64,000 nucleotides of DNA from JAWKXU01 sp020446465 (GCA_041396845.1 JAWKXU010000003.1:310001-374000), one strand, 5' to 3'; shown: positions 25,418-34,249, numbered from the stretch's first letter. Numbers and translations: made by a program. Notes: a model not told the origin generated them from the sequence alone.

Positions 25418-25855
25418 TCAGGCTCCCGCTTCCGGTTCTGCGTCGGAACGAATTTTCAGCCCCAGCCCGGCTTCGGCTGTGCCAAGGTCCAGATAATCGC
25501 GCCATACTGCAATTTTGCCATCACGCATTTCCATCACGCCTGTAACTGGCAGCGGCACTGGCGGGCGGCTGCCGTCGTTAAGCGTAAGGTAATCGACGCG
25601 CTCGGTGAAAATCACCGGACCATTGGACGCAATGTGCAATGTTTCGATCTCAACACCAAACGCCGTGAACAGCGCTTCGATATAGGTGCGGATTTCCGCC
25701 AGCCCCCGACGCGGTGGCAGCGGCATGTCGATATAGCTCGCATCATCGGTGAAGGCCGCAAGCATACCTTCCACATCCCGCGCTTTCCACATATCAAGAA
25801 ATTGCAGAACAGTGCGTTCATCGTCGGTCCCGGCGTCGTCAGGTTTCAAAGCCAT
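25418..25855 (-). CDS. SnoaL-like / limonene-epoxide-hydrolase-like protein
   Basis: A 145-residue NTF2-fold protein. The blocks VLQFLDMWKARDVEGMLAAFTDDASYIDMP and GVMEMRDGKIAVWRDYLDL resemble the limonene-1,2-epoxide hydrolase catalytic domain group, including the Arg-Asp pair in WRDYLD. This is a fold-level call; no reaction is claimed. It starts 32 bases after lepA stops and precedes bamD, all on the minus strand, so it may share the lepA transcript. Confidence 0.72.
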   Translation of the reverse strand: MALKPDDAGTDDERTVLQFLDMWKARDVEGMLAAFTDDASYIDMPLPPRRGLAEIRTYIEALFTAFGVEIETLHIASNGPVIFTERVDYLTLNDGSRPPVPLPVTGVMEMRDGKIAVWRDYLDLGTAEAGLGLKIRSDAEPEAGA

Positions 25856-25887
25856 GCCAATCTCTCCCTCTGGCTATTTATCGGGGC

Positions 25888-27705
25888 CTATTCCTCACCC
25901 ATCCGAAGGGCTGCAATAAAGGCTTCCTGCGGGATGGACACATTACCATATTCGCGCATCTTGGCCTTGCCCTTCTTCTGCTTTTCCAGAAGCTTCTTCT
26001 TGCGCGTGATGTCGCCGCCGTAACACTTGGCCGTGACATCCTTGCGCATGGCGCTGATTGTTTCGCGAGCGATGACCTTGCCCCCAATCGCCGCCTGAAT
26101 CGGGATTTTGAACAAGTGGCGCGGGATAAGGTCCTTCAGGCGCTCGCACATGTGGCGGCCGCGTTCTTCGGCAACGGACCTGTGCACAATCATGCTGAGC
26201 GCATCGACCGGATCACCGTTTACCAGAATGCCCATCTTCACCAGATCGCCTTCGCGCAAACCGATCTGTTCATAATCAAAGCTGGCATAGCCGCGGCTGA
26301 TACTTTTGAGACGGTCGTAAAAATCGAACACCACTTCGTTCAGCGGCAATTCGTATGTCACTTGCGCCCGGCCACCGACATACGTCAGGTCTTTCTGGAT
26401 ACCACGGCGATCCTGACAGAGTTTGAGAATCGACCCCAGATATTCGTCCGGCGTGTAGATCGTCGCCTTGATCCACGGCTCCTCGATCGTTTCGATACGG
26501 CTTGGGTCCGGGTAATCGGCCGGGTTGTGGAGCAGAATTTCTGCTGCGTCCTCCGTCTTCGACGCGCGCAACTGGATTCGATAGACGACGCTTGGTGCGG
26601 TCGTAATCAAGTCCAGATCGTATTCACGGGTCAGCCGTTCCTGAATGATTTCAAGATGCAGCAGCCCAAGAAAACCGCAGCGAAACCCGAAGCCGAGCGC
26701 TGCGCTGGTTTCCATCTCGTATGAAAAACTGGCGTCGTTAAGCCGCAGCTTGCCAATCGATTCGCGCAGCTTTTCAAAGTCTGCCGCATCGACCGGGAAC
26801 AGCCCGCAGAACACCACCGGCTGCACTTCCTTGTACCCAGGCAACGGCTTGTCCGCTCCACCCTTCACCGTGGTAATCGTATCGCCGACCTTGGCCTGAT
26901 CGACTTCCTTGATCTGGGCGGTGATGAAACCGATTTCACCGGGGCCAAGCTCCGGCAAATCCGTGCGCTTGGGCGTGAAGCAGCCAACCCGGTCAATCAG
27001 GTGCTGCGTGCCGCCCTGCATGAATTTGACCTGCTGGCCCTTGGTAATGACGCCGTCAATCACACGGACCAGAATGACAACGCCAAGGTAAGGGTCGTAC
27101 CAGCTATCAACCAGCATGGCTTTCAATGGCTTGTCGCGTTCGCCAGCAGGGGCCGGGATTTTCGCGACGACCTGTTCCAGTATTTCCTGAATCCCGATGC
27201 CTGACTTTGCGCTGGCCAGAACGGCATCGGACGCATCGATGCCGATAATATCCTCTATCTCGGCGCGGACTTGTTCAGGTTCAGCAGCGGGCAAGTCGAT
27301 CTTGTTGATGACTGGCACGATCTCGTGGTCATGTTCGATCGACTGATAAACATTGGCAAGCGTCTGCGCTTCCACGCCCTGTGCAGCGTCCACCACCAGC
27401 AGCGCCCCTTCGCAGGCGGCAAGGCTGCGGCTGACCTCATAAGCGAAGTCAACATGGCCCGGCGTATCCATGAGGTTCAGCTCATAGGTCTCACCATCCT
27501 GCGCGGTATAGGTCAGCCGGACGGTCTGCGCCTTGATCGTGATGCCACGTTCACGCTCAATATCCATGTTATCAAGCACTTGCTCGCTCATTTCACGTTC
27601 GGTCAGGCCGCCCGTGAACTGAATCAGGCGGTCAGCCAGCGTGGATTTGCCGTGGTCGATATGGGCAATGATGCTGAAATTGCGGATATGGGCGCGGTCT
27701 GTCAT
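25888..27705 (-). CDS. lepA: Elongation factor 4, back-translocating GTPase
   Basis: A 605-residue LepA. The P-loop AHIDHGKST, DTPGHVDF and NKIDLP motifs of the GTPase domain, then domains II and III and the LepA-specific C-terminal domain (YGGDITRKKKLLEKQKKGKAKM, in part) are all seen. Length and ends match the family. The protein acts on stalled ribosomes. The short upstream gap (27706-27778) carries a dispersed repeat and must also hold the promoter unless transcription comes from the cyclic di-GMP gene upstream. Confidence 0.98.
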   Translation of the reverse strand: MTDRAHIRNFSIIAHIDHGKSTLADRLIQFTGGLTEREMSEQVLDNMDIERERGITIKAQTVRLTYTAQDGETYELNLMDTPGHVDFAYEVSRSLAACEGALLVVDAAQGVEAQTLANVYQSIEHDHEIVPVINKIDLPAAEPEQVRAEIEDIIGIDASDAVLASAKSGIGIQEILEQVVAKIPAPAGERDKPLKAMLVDSWYDPYLGVVILVRVIDGVITKGQQVKFMQGGTQHLIDRVGCFTPKRTDLPELGPGEIGFITAQIKEVDQAKVGDTITTVKGGADKPLPGYKEVQPVVFCGLFPVDAADFEKLRESIGKLRLNDASFSYEMETSAALGFGFRCGFLGLLHLEIIQERLTREYDLDLITTAPSVVYRIQLRASKTEDAAEILLHNPADYPDPSRIETIEEPWIKATIYTPDEYLGSILKLCQDRRGIQKDLTYVGGRAQVTYELPLNEVVFDFYDRLKSISRGYASFDYEQIGLREGDLVKMGILVNGDPVDALSMIVHRSVAEERGRHMCERLKDLIPRHLFKIPIQAAIGGKVIARETISAMRKDVTAKCYGGDITRKKKLLEKQKKGKAKMREYGNVSIPQEAFIAALRMGEE

Positions 27706-27718
27706 GCGCGGCCCCTTA

Positions 27719-27766
27719 AAGCATCACGCAAATAAGTGGGAACCGGTTTTTTGCACAAGCGGCGCG
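27719..27766. repeat. REP-like palindromic element
   Basis: The stretch containing GCATCACGCAAAT and AAGTGGGAACCGGTTTTTTGC resembles a palindromic intergenic repeat that is common in alphaproteobacterial chromosomes. GCAAA and TTTGC form the outer arms. Only one copy was noticed in this window, so the family assignment rests on recollection of the motif. Confidence 0.45.
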
Positions 27767-27778
27767 AAAGTCGAAATA

Positions 27779-30013
27779 TCAGGCTGCGGCGAAAGCCTTG
27801 CCGCCAGCCAGGTCAACCTGCATGAACGCCGGGCGACCGGGCCGCAAGAGGTCGATGCCAGCGAGTTGCGAAGCGCCCGGGCCCAAGGGCAACAGCGGCA
27901 TACCCGCTGCGGCAAGGGCATAAGGTGAAACACGGTGGCGGGTGCAATAACCGCCCGCGCCATCATTGATGAGCGCGGTTTCAAACTCGACCCCCTGTAC
28001 CGCATCCTTCGACCGGCGCACTACGCAGACTGCCAGTTGTCCCTCGCCCAGATCAAGAACCATTTCCGTTCCGACCGGCACATTGAGCAAGCCTTCAAGA
28101 CGCGCGCCTGTGCGCGAAATATCGCGCAACATGGCTTCATAGCGGTAATCTTCATGGATGACGCCGACCCGGCGGAAAACAGTGCGCCGGCTTGGCCGAT
28201 AGCGTTGCGGGCCTGATGGTTCGATGCGGAAACTGCCTTGCGAAAAGCTGTCGATGACCGCGCCGGCTGGCATGGCCCGCGAATAGATAAAGCCCTGCAC
28301 ATGCGTGCCGCCCTGCGCTCTTACAAGCTCCAGCTGATCGAGTGCTTCCACGCCTTCTACCGTGGTATCCATGGAGAGGGCAGCAGCAAGATTGACGATT
28401 GCCGCAATGATGGCCCGGTTGTTGCTGCCTTGTTCGGTACAGGTTTCAACAAACGTGCGATCGACCTTGATCTTGTCGATAGGCACCGTGCGTAGATACC
28501 CCAGCGAGGAATAGCCCGTGCCGAAATCGTCCAGAACGAGCCGCACACCCAGCCCCTTCAGTATCCTGAAGGTATCCTCGGCCCCCATCCGGTCGCCCAT
28601 GAACACCGTTTCGGTAAGTTCCAGCCGATCGGGGTCCAGCCCGGAATTGGCCAGCGCACTCGCTACGACTTTGGGAAAGCCTTCTGCCGCAAATTGCACC
28701 GCTGATACATTGACCGCGACCCGCACTGTATCAGGCCATTTTGCAGCGTTGTCGCAGGCCGTCCGCAACGCCCATTCGCCCAGCGCGTTGATCAGGTCCG
28801 TCTCTTCTGCAACGCCGATGAAAAGGCCGGGGCTGATCGGACCGCGTTCGGGATGGTTCCAGCGCATCAGCGCTTCAAAGCCGGTTACCGTGTTATCGTC
28901 CACGCGCACCACCGGCTGATAGTGCATTTCCAGTTGCGAACTGACGAGAGCGTCGCGCAAGTCTTCCTCGACCATGCGACGCTCTTCCGCCTCATCCTTT
29001 AACTCGTTTGAATAAAAACGGTATTGACCGCGCCCGCCGCCTTTCGACGCATAGAGCGCAAGGTCGGCAGAACGCACAAGATCGCCGCCTGTTATCCCGT
29101 CGTATGGAGCAATCGCGATGCCAACCGAACTGCCGATCACACAGCGGCTGCCCTCGATAGAATAGGGCTGCGAGATCATCTGGATGACCCGGCTGGCCAG
29201 CTCGCCCAGACGCCCGCGATCGTCAATGTCCGGCAAGATCACCTGAAACTCGTCACCGCCCAGGCGCCCGATTTCGCAATTGCTGCCGAAAAGGCGCTGC
29301 AACCGTTGCGAAACCTGCTTGAGCAGTTCATCCCCGGCAGGATGTCCCAGCGTATCGTTGACCTGCTTGAAACGGTCGAGATCAAGCATCATCAAGGCAC
29401 AGGAACGGCCAGCCGACTTGTATGACGCCAGGATCGATTCGAGCCGCCGGGTCATGTGATGGCGGTTGGCAAGCCCGGTCAGCGAATCATACAGCGCCAT
29501 GCGCGAAGCATCGTGACGCGACTGGCGTTCGTCGGTAATGTCCTTGCCATTGCCGCGATAACCGATGAATTTTCCGTCCGCATCGTATTGCGCGCGCCCA
29601 TGGATCGACCACCAGACTTCCTTGTCCGGCAGGTTCAGGCGCAACTCTACGTTGGCGATCGTGTTCTTGGCACTCATCAGGAATGGCAGGGTGCGCTCAC
29701 TGGTGCCTGTTTCGGCAGCGGCGCCCTTGTCCTTTTCGAGGATGAACAGGGATGTCAGCCGCTTTCCGGTGAGCGGCCCCATTTCACTGCCCAGCGCCTT
29801 GGTCGCATTTTCCGAAATGTAGGTTATGCAGCCGTCTGCATCGGTGGACCAGAACCAGCCCTGACCCGATCGTTCAAACTCTTCGAGCAACCGCAGGCGT
29901 TCGGCAGGCGCAGCAACGGGAACAGACCTTTCGCCCTGCAACCCATCCCCATCTTTCCTGCGAATCCAGAATGCCACTATTGCTGCCTCAATCTTTTTCA
30001 ACGCCGCAACCAC
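27779..30013 (-). CDS. PAS-GGDEF-EAL-PilZ cyclic di-GMP protein
   Basis: A 744-residue protein predicted to make and break cyclic di-GMP. It has a PAS sensor (about residues 45-160), then a GGDEF diguanylate cyclase domain with an intact GGDEF at 252-256 and no RxxD inhibitory site before it. An EAL phosphodiesterase domain (about 345-595) keeps EALMRW, NVSAVQF, LELTETVF, DDFGTGYSSLGYLR, KVDRTFV and TTVEGVE, so it looks active. A C-terminal PilZ-like domain (about 625-715; DISRTGARLEG) could bind cyclic di-GMP. There is no membrane segment, so it should be cytoplasmic. It is a paralogue of the IS-split gene upstream, with the same domain order. Confidence 0.93.
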   Translation of the reverse strand: MVAALKKIEAAIVAFWIRRKDGDGLQGERSVPVAAPAERLRLLEEFERSGQGWFWSTDADGCITYISENATKALGSEMGPLTGKRLTSLFILEKDKGAAAETGTSERTLPFLMSAKNTIANVELRLNLPDKEVWWSIHGRAQYDADGKFIGYRGNGKDITDERQSRHDASRMALYDSLTGLANRHHMTRRLESILASYKSAGRSCALMMLDLDRFKQVNDTLGHPAGDELLKQVSQRLQRLFGSNCEIGRLGGDEFQVILPDIDDRGRLGELASRVIQMISQPYSIEGSRCVIGSSVGIAIAPYDGITGGDLVRSADLALYASKGGGRGQYRFYSNELKDEAEERRMVEEDLRDALVSSQLEMHYQPVVRVDDNTVTGFEALMRWNHPERGPISPGLFIGVAEETDLINALGEWALRTACDNAAKWPDTVRVAVNVSAVQFAAEGFPKVVASALANSGLDPDRLELTETVFMGDRMGAEDTFRILKGLGVRLVLDDFGTGYSSLGYLRTVPIDKIKVDRTFVETCTEQGSNNRAIIAAIVNLAAALSMDTTVEGVEALDQLELVRAQGGTHVQGFIYSRAMPAGAVIDSFSQGSFRIEPSGPQRYRPSRRTVFRRVGVIHEDYRYEAMLRDISRTGARLEGLLNVPVGTEMVLDLGEGQLAVCVVRRSKDAVQGVEFETALINDGAGGYCTRHRVSPYALAAAGMPLLPLGPGASQLAGIDLLRPGRPAFMQVDLAGGKAFAAA

Positions 30014-30066
30014 GCGGCACCTGAAAACTATACCAACCTACGGAAAAAAGATGAATTTTTCGTATT

Positions 30067-32262
30067 CTATCCTGCCTTTCGCACTGGTTCGACACTGCTC
30101 GCCTCCCGCTCTTCCGCCACAGGCCTGTCAGCGTTGATGCTACCGGGCAGGTCATCATCACCTTCAGCGCGCCCCTCTGCAAAGGCGACCCCCATGCGAT
30201 TATCGCAATGCCAGATCGTCGTTGCCTTCACGATCTCTGTTTCGCTGAGCGCGATATTGAAAATTGTGCCGGGCGGGACGTTCCACAAGCCTTCGACCAG
30301 CGCCCCGCCCGGCCCCATGTTGCGGATGGTGGCCATGTAGATTTCGCCCGCATGTTCAAGCGCGACCTTGCGCAACATGCTCTGGCGTTCAGGCCGCCAT
30401 TTGTGGAACCCCTTGGCCTCAATCGTCAGGCCATGGGACAGTTGCTCACTTACCGTTGCTGCGGGAAGCGCCTGATTGAAGACGTAGCCTTGCACATGGC
30501 TGCACCCCAGGGATCGCACCAGTTCCAGTTCGTCCAGCGTTTCCACGCCTTCTGCCGTCGTTTCCATGCCCAGCGACTTTGCCAGCGATGTAATCGACGC
30601 GATGATCGCACCATTCCTGCTGCCTGCCTGCGTGGCTCCCCGCACGAAGCTCTGGTCGATCTTGATCTTGTCGAAAGGCGCTTTTTTCAGATAGCCGAGC
30701 GACGAATAGCCCGTTCCAAAGTCATCCAGCGCCAGCCTGACGCCAATAGCCTTGAGCGCGGCAAATACGGCATCGGTGTTGAAATCATCACGCAGGAACA
30801 CGCTTTCGGTAATTTCCAGTTCGAGCCGGTGGGGCGCAACGCCTGATTGCGCCAGCGCACTGGTGACGATGGCCGGCAACTGCGCGTGGGAGAATTGCAG
30901 CGGCGATACATTCACCGCGACGCGGACCGATTCCGGCCATTTTGCAAGCTGGGCGCACGCCGTGCGCAAGGCCCATTCCCCCATCGGGGTTATAAGGCCT
31001 GCATCCTCTGCAATCTCAACAAAGCGGGCTGGCGATTGCATCCCGTATTTGGGGTGCTCCCACCGCATCAGTGCTTCAAACCCGCTGATGGTCTGCGTGT
31101 CGAGCGCAACAACCGGCTGATAATGCAGTTCCAGCGCGCCTGTCTGAATCGCATCGCGCAAATCCTGCTCCATTTCGCGGCGCTCTTCTGCGACCTGGTG
31201 CAAATCGCTCGCATAGAAATGGAACCGCCCGCGCCCTCCGTCCTTGGCTGCATAGAGCGCAAGGTCAGCATTGCGAATAAGCGCCTCGCTTGTGGTGCCA
31301 TCGTCCGGCGCCACGGAAATGCCGACAGATGCCCCGATCACTACCCGATCCCCTTCGATCGAGTATGGCTGGGAGAGAGATTCGATTATACGGTGTGCAA
31401 GGTTGGCCAGATGGTCACGGTCGGTGACACCGGGCAAGACAACCTTGAACTCATCGCCGCCCAGTCGCCCGACCAGCCCTTCATCGCCTACCACACGGGT
31501 CAGGCGCTTCGACACCTGCTGCAACAGCGCATCGCCCGCCGGATGGCCCATCGTATCGTTGACTTGCTTGAACCGGTCGAGATCGAGCAGGAAAACGGCA
31601 CAGTCACGCTCAGCCTCATTGGAAGCGTTGAGCACATCCTCCAGCGTTTTTGCCATCTGGAAACGGTTGGCAAGGTCAGTGAGCGAATCATAGTGAGCAA
31701 GGCGCGAGGCTTCTTCCTGTGACCGCCGTTTCTCGGTCAGATCGTGGCCTGATCCCCTGAAACCGACAAATTCACCCGTGCTGGCATAAACAGGACGACC
31801 ACTGATGGACCACCAGCGCACTTCGCCCATGATCCCGGCTCGCACACCCAGTTCCTTGAACGCCGATTTCGATGTCAGGTGGAAGGCAAGACTACGCTCC
31901 CGGTCACGGGAATTGGCACCTTGATCGAACAGGGTATTGATGTGTTTGCCAGCGATTTCGCTGAACGGCTTGAAGAACATCTCGCAGATCGCAGGCGAAA
32001 GATAAGTCAGGTTGCCGCGCGCGTCTGTTTCCCAGAACCAGCCTTGCCCCGTATCTTCGAAATCCCGTAATATCTGTTCGGCAAAACGCTGTGCGCGATA
32101 ACGCGCTTCCTTGGCGCGGAAACGCAGACGTTGATGGCGAATCTGAATACGATCGGCAAAAATCGAAATCGGGACGAGCGCGGCCAGCATCACAAGCCCG
32201 GCAAGAGAGTGGACATAAACCTCAAGCCCGGCCCATCCCGGCAAGTGAATCAAAAGCAACTG
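30067..32262 (-). CDS. PAS-GGDEF-EAL-PilZ protein, 3' part of an IS-split gene
   Basis: The 730-residue frame from the TTG at 32259 holds the last membrane helix pair (about residues 15-38), a PAS domain (about 65-175), GGDEF (267-271), a complete EAL domain (EALMRW, LELEITESVF, DDFGTGYSSLGYLK, KIDQSFV, TTAEGVE) and a PilZ-like end (IRNMGPGGALVEG). It lacks its natural N-terminus, which lies beyond the IS element at 32267-33530. The catalytic domains are intact, so a fragment could still be translated from an internal start, but it would lack the proper membrane anchor and promoter. Paired with the gene at 27779 it forms a tandem duplicate. Confidence 0.9.
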   Translation of the reverse strand, partial: QLLLIHLPGWAGLEVYVHSLAGLVMLAALVPISIFADRIQIRHQRLRFRAKEARYRAQRFAEQILRDFEDTGQGWFWETDARGNLTYLSPAICEMFFKPFSEIAGKHINTLFDQGANSRDRERSLAFHLTSKSAFKELGVRAGIMGEVRWWSISGRPVYASTGEFVGFRGSGHDLTEKRRSQEEASRLAHYDSLTDLANRFQMAKTLEDVLNASNEAERDCAVFLLDLDRFKQVNDTMGHPAGDALLQQVSKRLTRVVGDEGLVGRLGGDEFKVVLPGVTDRDHLANLAHRIIESLSQPYSIEGDRVVIGASVGISVAPDDGTTSEALIRNADLALYAAKDGGRGRFHFYASDLHQVAEERREMEQDLRDAIQTGALELHYQPVVALDTQTISGFEALMRWEHPKYGMQSPARFVEIAEDAGLITPMGEWALRTACAQLAKWPESVRVAVNVSPLQFSHAQLPAIVTSALAQSGVAPHRLELEITESVFLRDDFNTDAVFAALKAIGVRLALDDFGTGYSSLGYLKKAPFDKIKIDQSFVRGATQAGSRNGAIIASITSLAKSLGMETTAEGVETLDELELVRSLGCSHVQGYVFNQALPAATVSEQLSHGLTIEAKGFHKWRPERQSMLRKVALEHAGEIYMATIRNMGPGGALVEGLWNVPPGTIFNIALSETEIVKATTIWHCDNRMGVAFAEGRAEGDDDLPGSINADRPVAEEREASSVEPVRKAG

Positions 32263-32266
32263 AAGG
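32263..32266. repeat. IS target site duplication, left copy
   Basis: AAGG directly precedes the left IS end and is repeated at 33531-33534. Four-base duplications are typical of the IS407 group of the IS3 family. Confidence 0.75.
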
Positions 32267-32298
32267 TGACGTGACCCCCAGCTTTCCCCCAGCTGGGA

Positions 32299-33162
32299 TT
32301 AGAGCCGGGCGGTTGTTTTGCGCATAAGCGCGGTTGAAGCAATGGGCTGCGTAGCGGAGCCCGTAGGGCGTAGCGAAGCAGGCCATTGCTTATCCAGTTC
32401 AGCGGCGAACGCCGCCGGTGTTGCGTAACCGAGAGACGAGTGTGGTCGCTCCCGATTGTAGTCTTCGACCCAGGCCGCGATCTCGACACGGGCATGGGCC
32501 ATGCTCAAGAACAGCGTCTCGTTGAGCAGTTCGTCGCGCATGCGGCCATTGAAGCTCTCGACATAGCCATTCTGCATCGGCCTTCCGGGCGCGATGTAAT
32601 GCCACTCCACGCCGACCTCGCCGCACCATGCCAGCACAGCGTTGCTGGTGAGCTCGGTGCCATTGTCGCTGACGATCATGCCTGGCTTGCCGCGCTGTTC
32701 GATCAGTGCGGTCAGCTCGCGAACGACACGGCGACCAGAGATCGAGGTGTCCGGCACCGCTGCCAGGCACTCCCGGGTCACGTCATCGACCACGTTGAGC
32801 ACCCGGAACCGTCTTCCCGAAGCCATCTGGTCGTGAACAAAGTCCAGGCTCCAGCGCTGGTTCGGCAGCGCCAGAACCGAGCAGGTGCCCTTGTGCCAAC
32901 AGCACGCCTGCGGCTTCGTCGTCGCCTTACTGCCAGCCCTTCTTCCTTGTAGAGCCTCTGGGTCTTCTTGCGGTTGATCATGATCCTCCCGGCGCAGCAG
33001 GATATGCAGACGGCGATAGCCGAACCGGCGACGCTGGTTGGCCAGCTCGCGCAGCTTCTCGCGAAGCTCGGCATCATCGTCCCGGGTGGAACGGTAACGC
33101 ACGCTTTTGCGATCAGCATCGATAACACGGCACGCCCGCCGCTCGCTCATCCCGTGGCACAC
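32299..33162 (-). pseudogene. IS3-family transposase OrfB, with two compensating frameshifts
   Basis: This frame encodes the DDE integrase part of the transposase: RWSLDFVHDQ (first Asp), MIVSDNGTE (second Asp) and GYVESFNGRMRDELLN (Glu). The HTH_21 part (RRFGYRRLHILLRRE) is also in frame. Between about 32882 and 32982, however, the sensible reading (INRKKTQRLYKEEGLAVRRR, in part) is in a different frame, so about 34 residues are nonsense. A loss of two bases near 32980 and one near 32881 would explain it, with the frame restored overall. The frame is open upstream to 33225, so translation normally comes from -1 frameshifting out of orfA. Confidence 0.8.
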
Positions 33163-33466
33163 CTGGAGATGAGCAACAGCTTCCCGCTGCGCGGCGGGCG
33201 TCAGAACTTTTTGCCAGAAGATCCTTCAGAGCAGCCTTGTCCAGCATCGCATCGGCCAGCAGCCGCTTGAGCTTGGCGTTCTCGCTCTCGAGCTCCTTCA
33301 GTCGGCGGGCATCGGACACTTCCATCCCGCCATACTTCGACTTCCAGTTGTAGATCGTCGCTTCAGATACACCGTGCCGACGGGCCAGGTCAGCGGTCTT
33401 GGCTCCCGCCTCCGCTTCCTTCAGCACCCCGATAATCTGCTCTTCTGAAAACCTCGTACGCTTCAT
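33113..33466 (-). CDS. IS3-family transposase OrfA
   Basis: This is the N-terminal helix-turn-helix protein of the IS407-like element. LARRHGVSEATIYNWKSKYGG is the HTH (shown here in part), followed by a leucine-zipper-like ELESENAKLKRLLADAMLDKAALKDLL segment. The ATG at 33466 follows GAAGGACAGACG. The conserved protein ends near residue 87; after that the frame runs into non-conserved residues. An A-run on the minus strand (complement of 33207-33214, GCAAAAAG) is the likely -1 frameshift site for making OrfAB, although it is shorter than the classical A6G. Confidence 0.85.
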   Translation of the reverse strand: MKRTRFSEEQIIGVLKEAEAGAKTADLARRHGVSEATIYNWKSKYGGMEVSDARRLKELESENAKLKRLLADAMLDKAALKDLLAKSSDARRAAGSCCSSPGVPRDERAAGVPCYRC

Positions 33467-33527
33467 CGTCTGTCCTTCCTTCAAGGCCAGACTCTAATCG
33501 CTCGTGGAGGAAAATCAGGGGGTCACG

Positions 33528-34052
33528 TCAAAGGCGCTGGTAACTCTGCGCCATGGACGTCAGCGCGATCACAAACACGAAACCGGCGAGAATATCTATC
33601 CGCGCCTCTCCCCCCTGGTAAGCCCAGGCTCCCATGCCCACGCCGAACAGAAACATGGGTAATGCCACTGCGATTGCCGCAATTGCCCCGCGCCGTACTC
33701 CATCAAGATCTGGTCGTGCAGAAAACTGGCGCAATTTCGTTCCGAACAAGGTCACGAAAATTGCGCACCCCATCAACCCGATGGCAATCGCCGATGGCTG
33801 TAGGCCGGAACACAGCGCAATCACTATTCCGCCAGTAAAGATGAGCGGCATAAATCGCCAATAGACCGAAATCAGGTTCGAGGCTGTCTGCTCTGCTTCG
33901 GTGGCGCTATAGCCGCTCGTTATACTTTGACCGCGCCCCACCACACCGGCGCGAATACGCGAAGCTACGCCCGCCACTTCCGACGTGAAAGTGGAGCCAG
34001 CAGATTCCGGCGCGTCCGCAGACGAAGCAGTCTTTTTGCCCAACTTGGCCAT
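33528..34052 (-). pseudogene. 5' part of the IS-split cyclic di-GMP gene
   Basis: This holds the N-terminal 174 residues of the split membrane regulator. A soluble, Ser/Ala-rich start (MAKLGKKTASSADAPESAG) is followed by several hydrophobic segments (about residues 65-85, 88-105 and 125-170). The coding sequence runs into the IS end, where CTT of the target duplication is followed at once by TGA from the IS inverted repeat. Joining the two sides after removing the IS and one AAGG gives an uninterrupted frame of about 905 codons with MAQSYQR running into LQLLLIHLPGW. The start at 34052 is preferred over the upstream in-frame ATG for its family-like start, but this is uncertain. Confidence 0.82.
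33531..33534. repeat. IS target site duplication, right copy
   Basis: AAGG directly follows the right IS end and matches 32263-32266. Confidence 0.75.
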
Positions 34053-34102
34053 AAGCCTGCATTTGGAAGAATGGCTTTGAAAAAAGGTTAAAACACAAGC
34101 AA

Positions 34103-34126
34103 TAAGTTCGTGCACATGTGAACTTA
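34103..34126. promoter_or_regulatory. Inverted repeat upstream of the PhaZ-like gene
   Basis: TAAGTTC at 34103-34109 and GAACTTA at 34120-34126 are perfect 7-base inverted arms around a 10-base spacer. The site lies between two divergent genes and could be a regulator operator for either one. No regulator gene is adjacent. Confidence 0.4.
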
Positions 34127-34249
34127 GCGGGGGCTAGCCTACGTGACAGCACGACCATACCTGCAACCAGCTCTGCTCGGCCATCAAAGCCTTATGAAAA
34201 ATACAAAACTGCTTGTTTCTCCGACACTCACGGGGCAGTGCATATACCT

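Larger units (their letters stand above)
32267..33530 (-). mobile_element. IS3-family insertion sequence, IS407-like, 1264 bp
   Basis: The element is bounded by 13-base perfect terminal inverted repeats, TGACGTGACCCCC on the left and its reverse complement on the right, followed by further partial symmetry. Direct AAGG repeats flank it. It carries orfA and orfB on the minus strand in the usual IS3 arrangement. The OrfA start (MKRTRFSEEQIIGVLKEAEAG, in part) and the KYGGMEVSDARRLKELE block match the IS407 group. The insertion splits a cyclic di-GMP gene. Two indels in orfB suggest it may no longer move by itself. Confidence 0.92.

Noticed and set aside
32272..33525. Shorter IS limits starting at TGACCCCC
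   Set aside because: The inverted repeats extend five bases further on each side and only the longer limits leave a matching direct repeat (AAGG).
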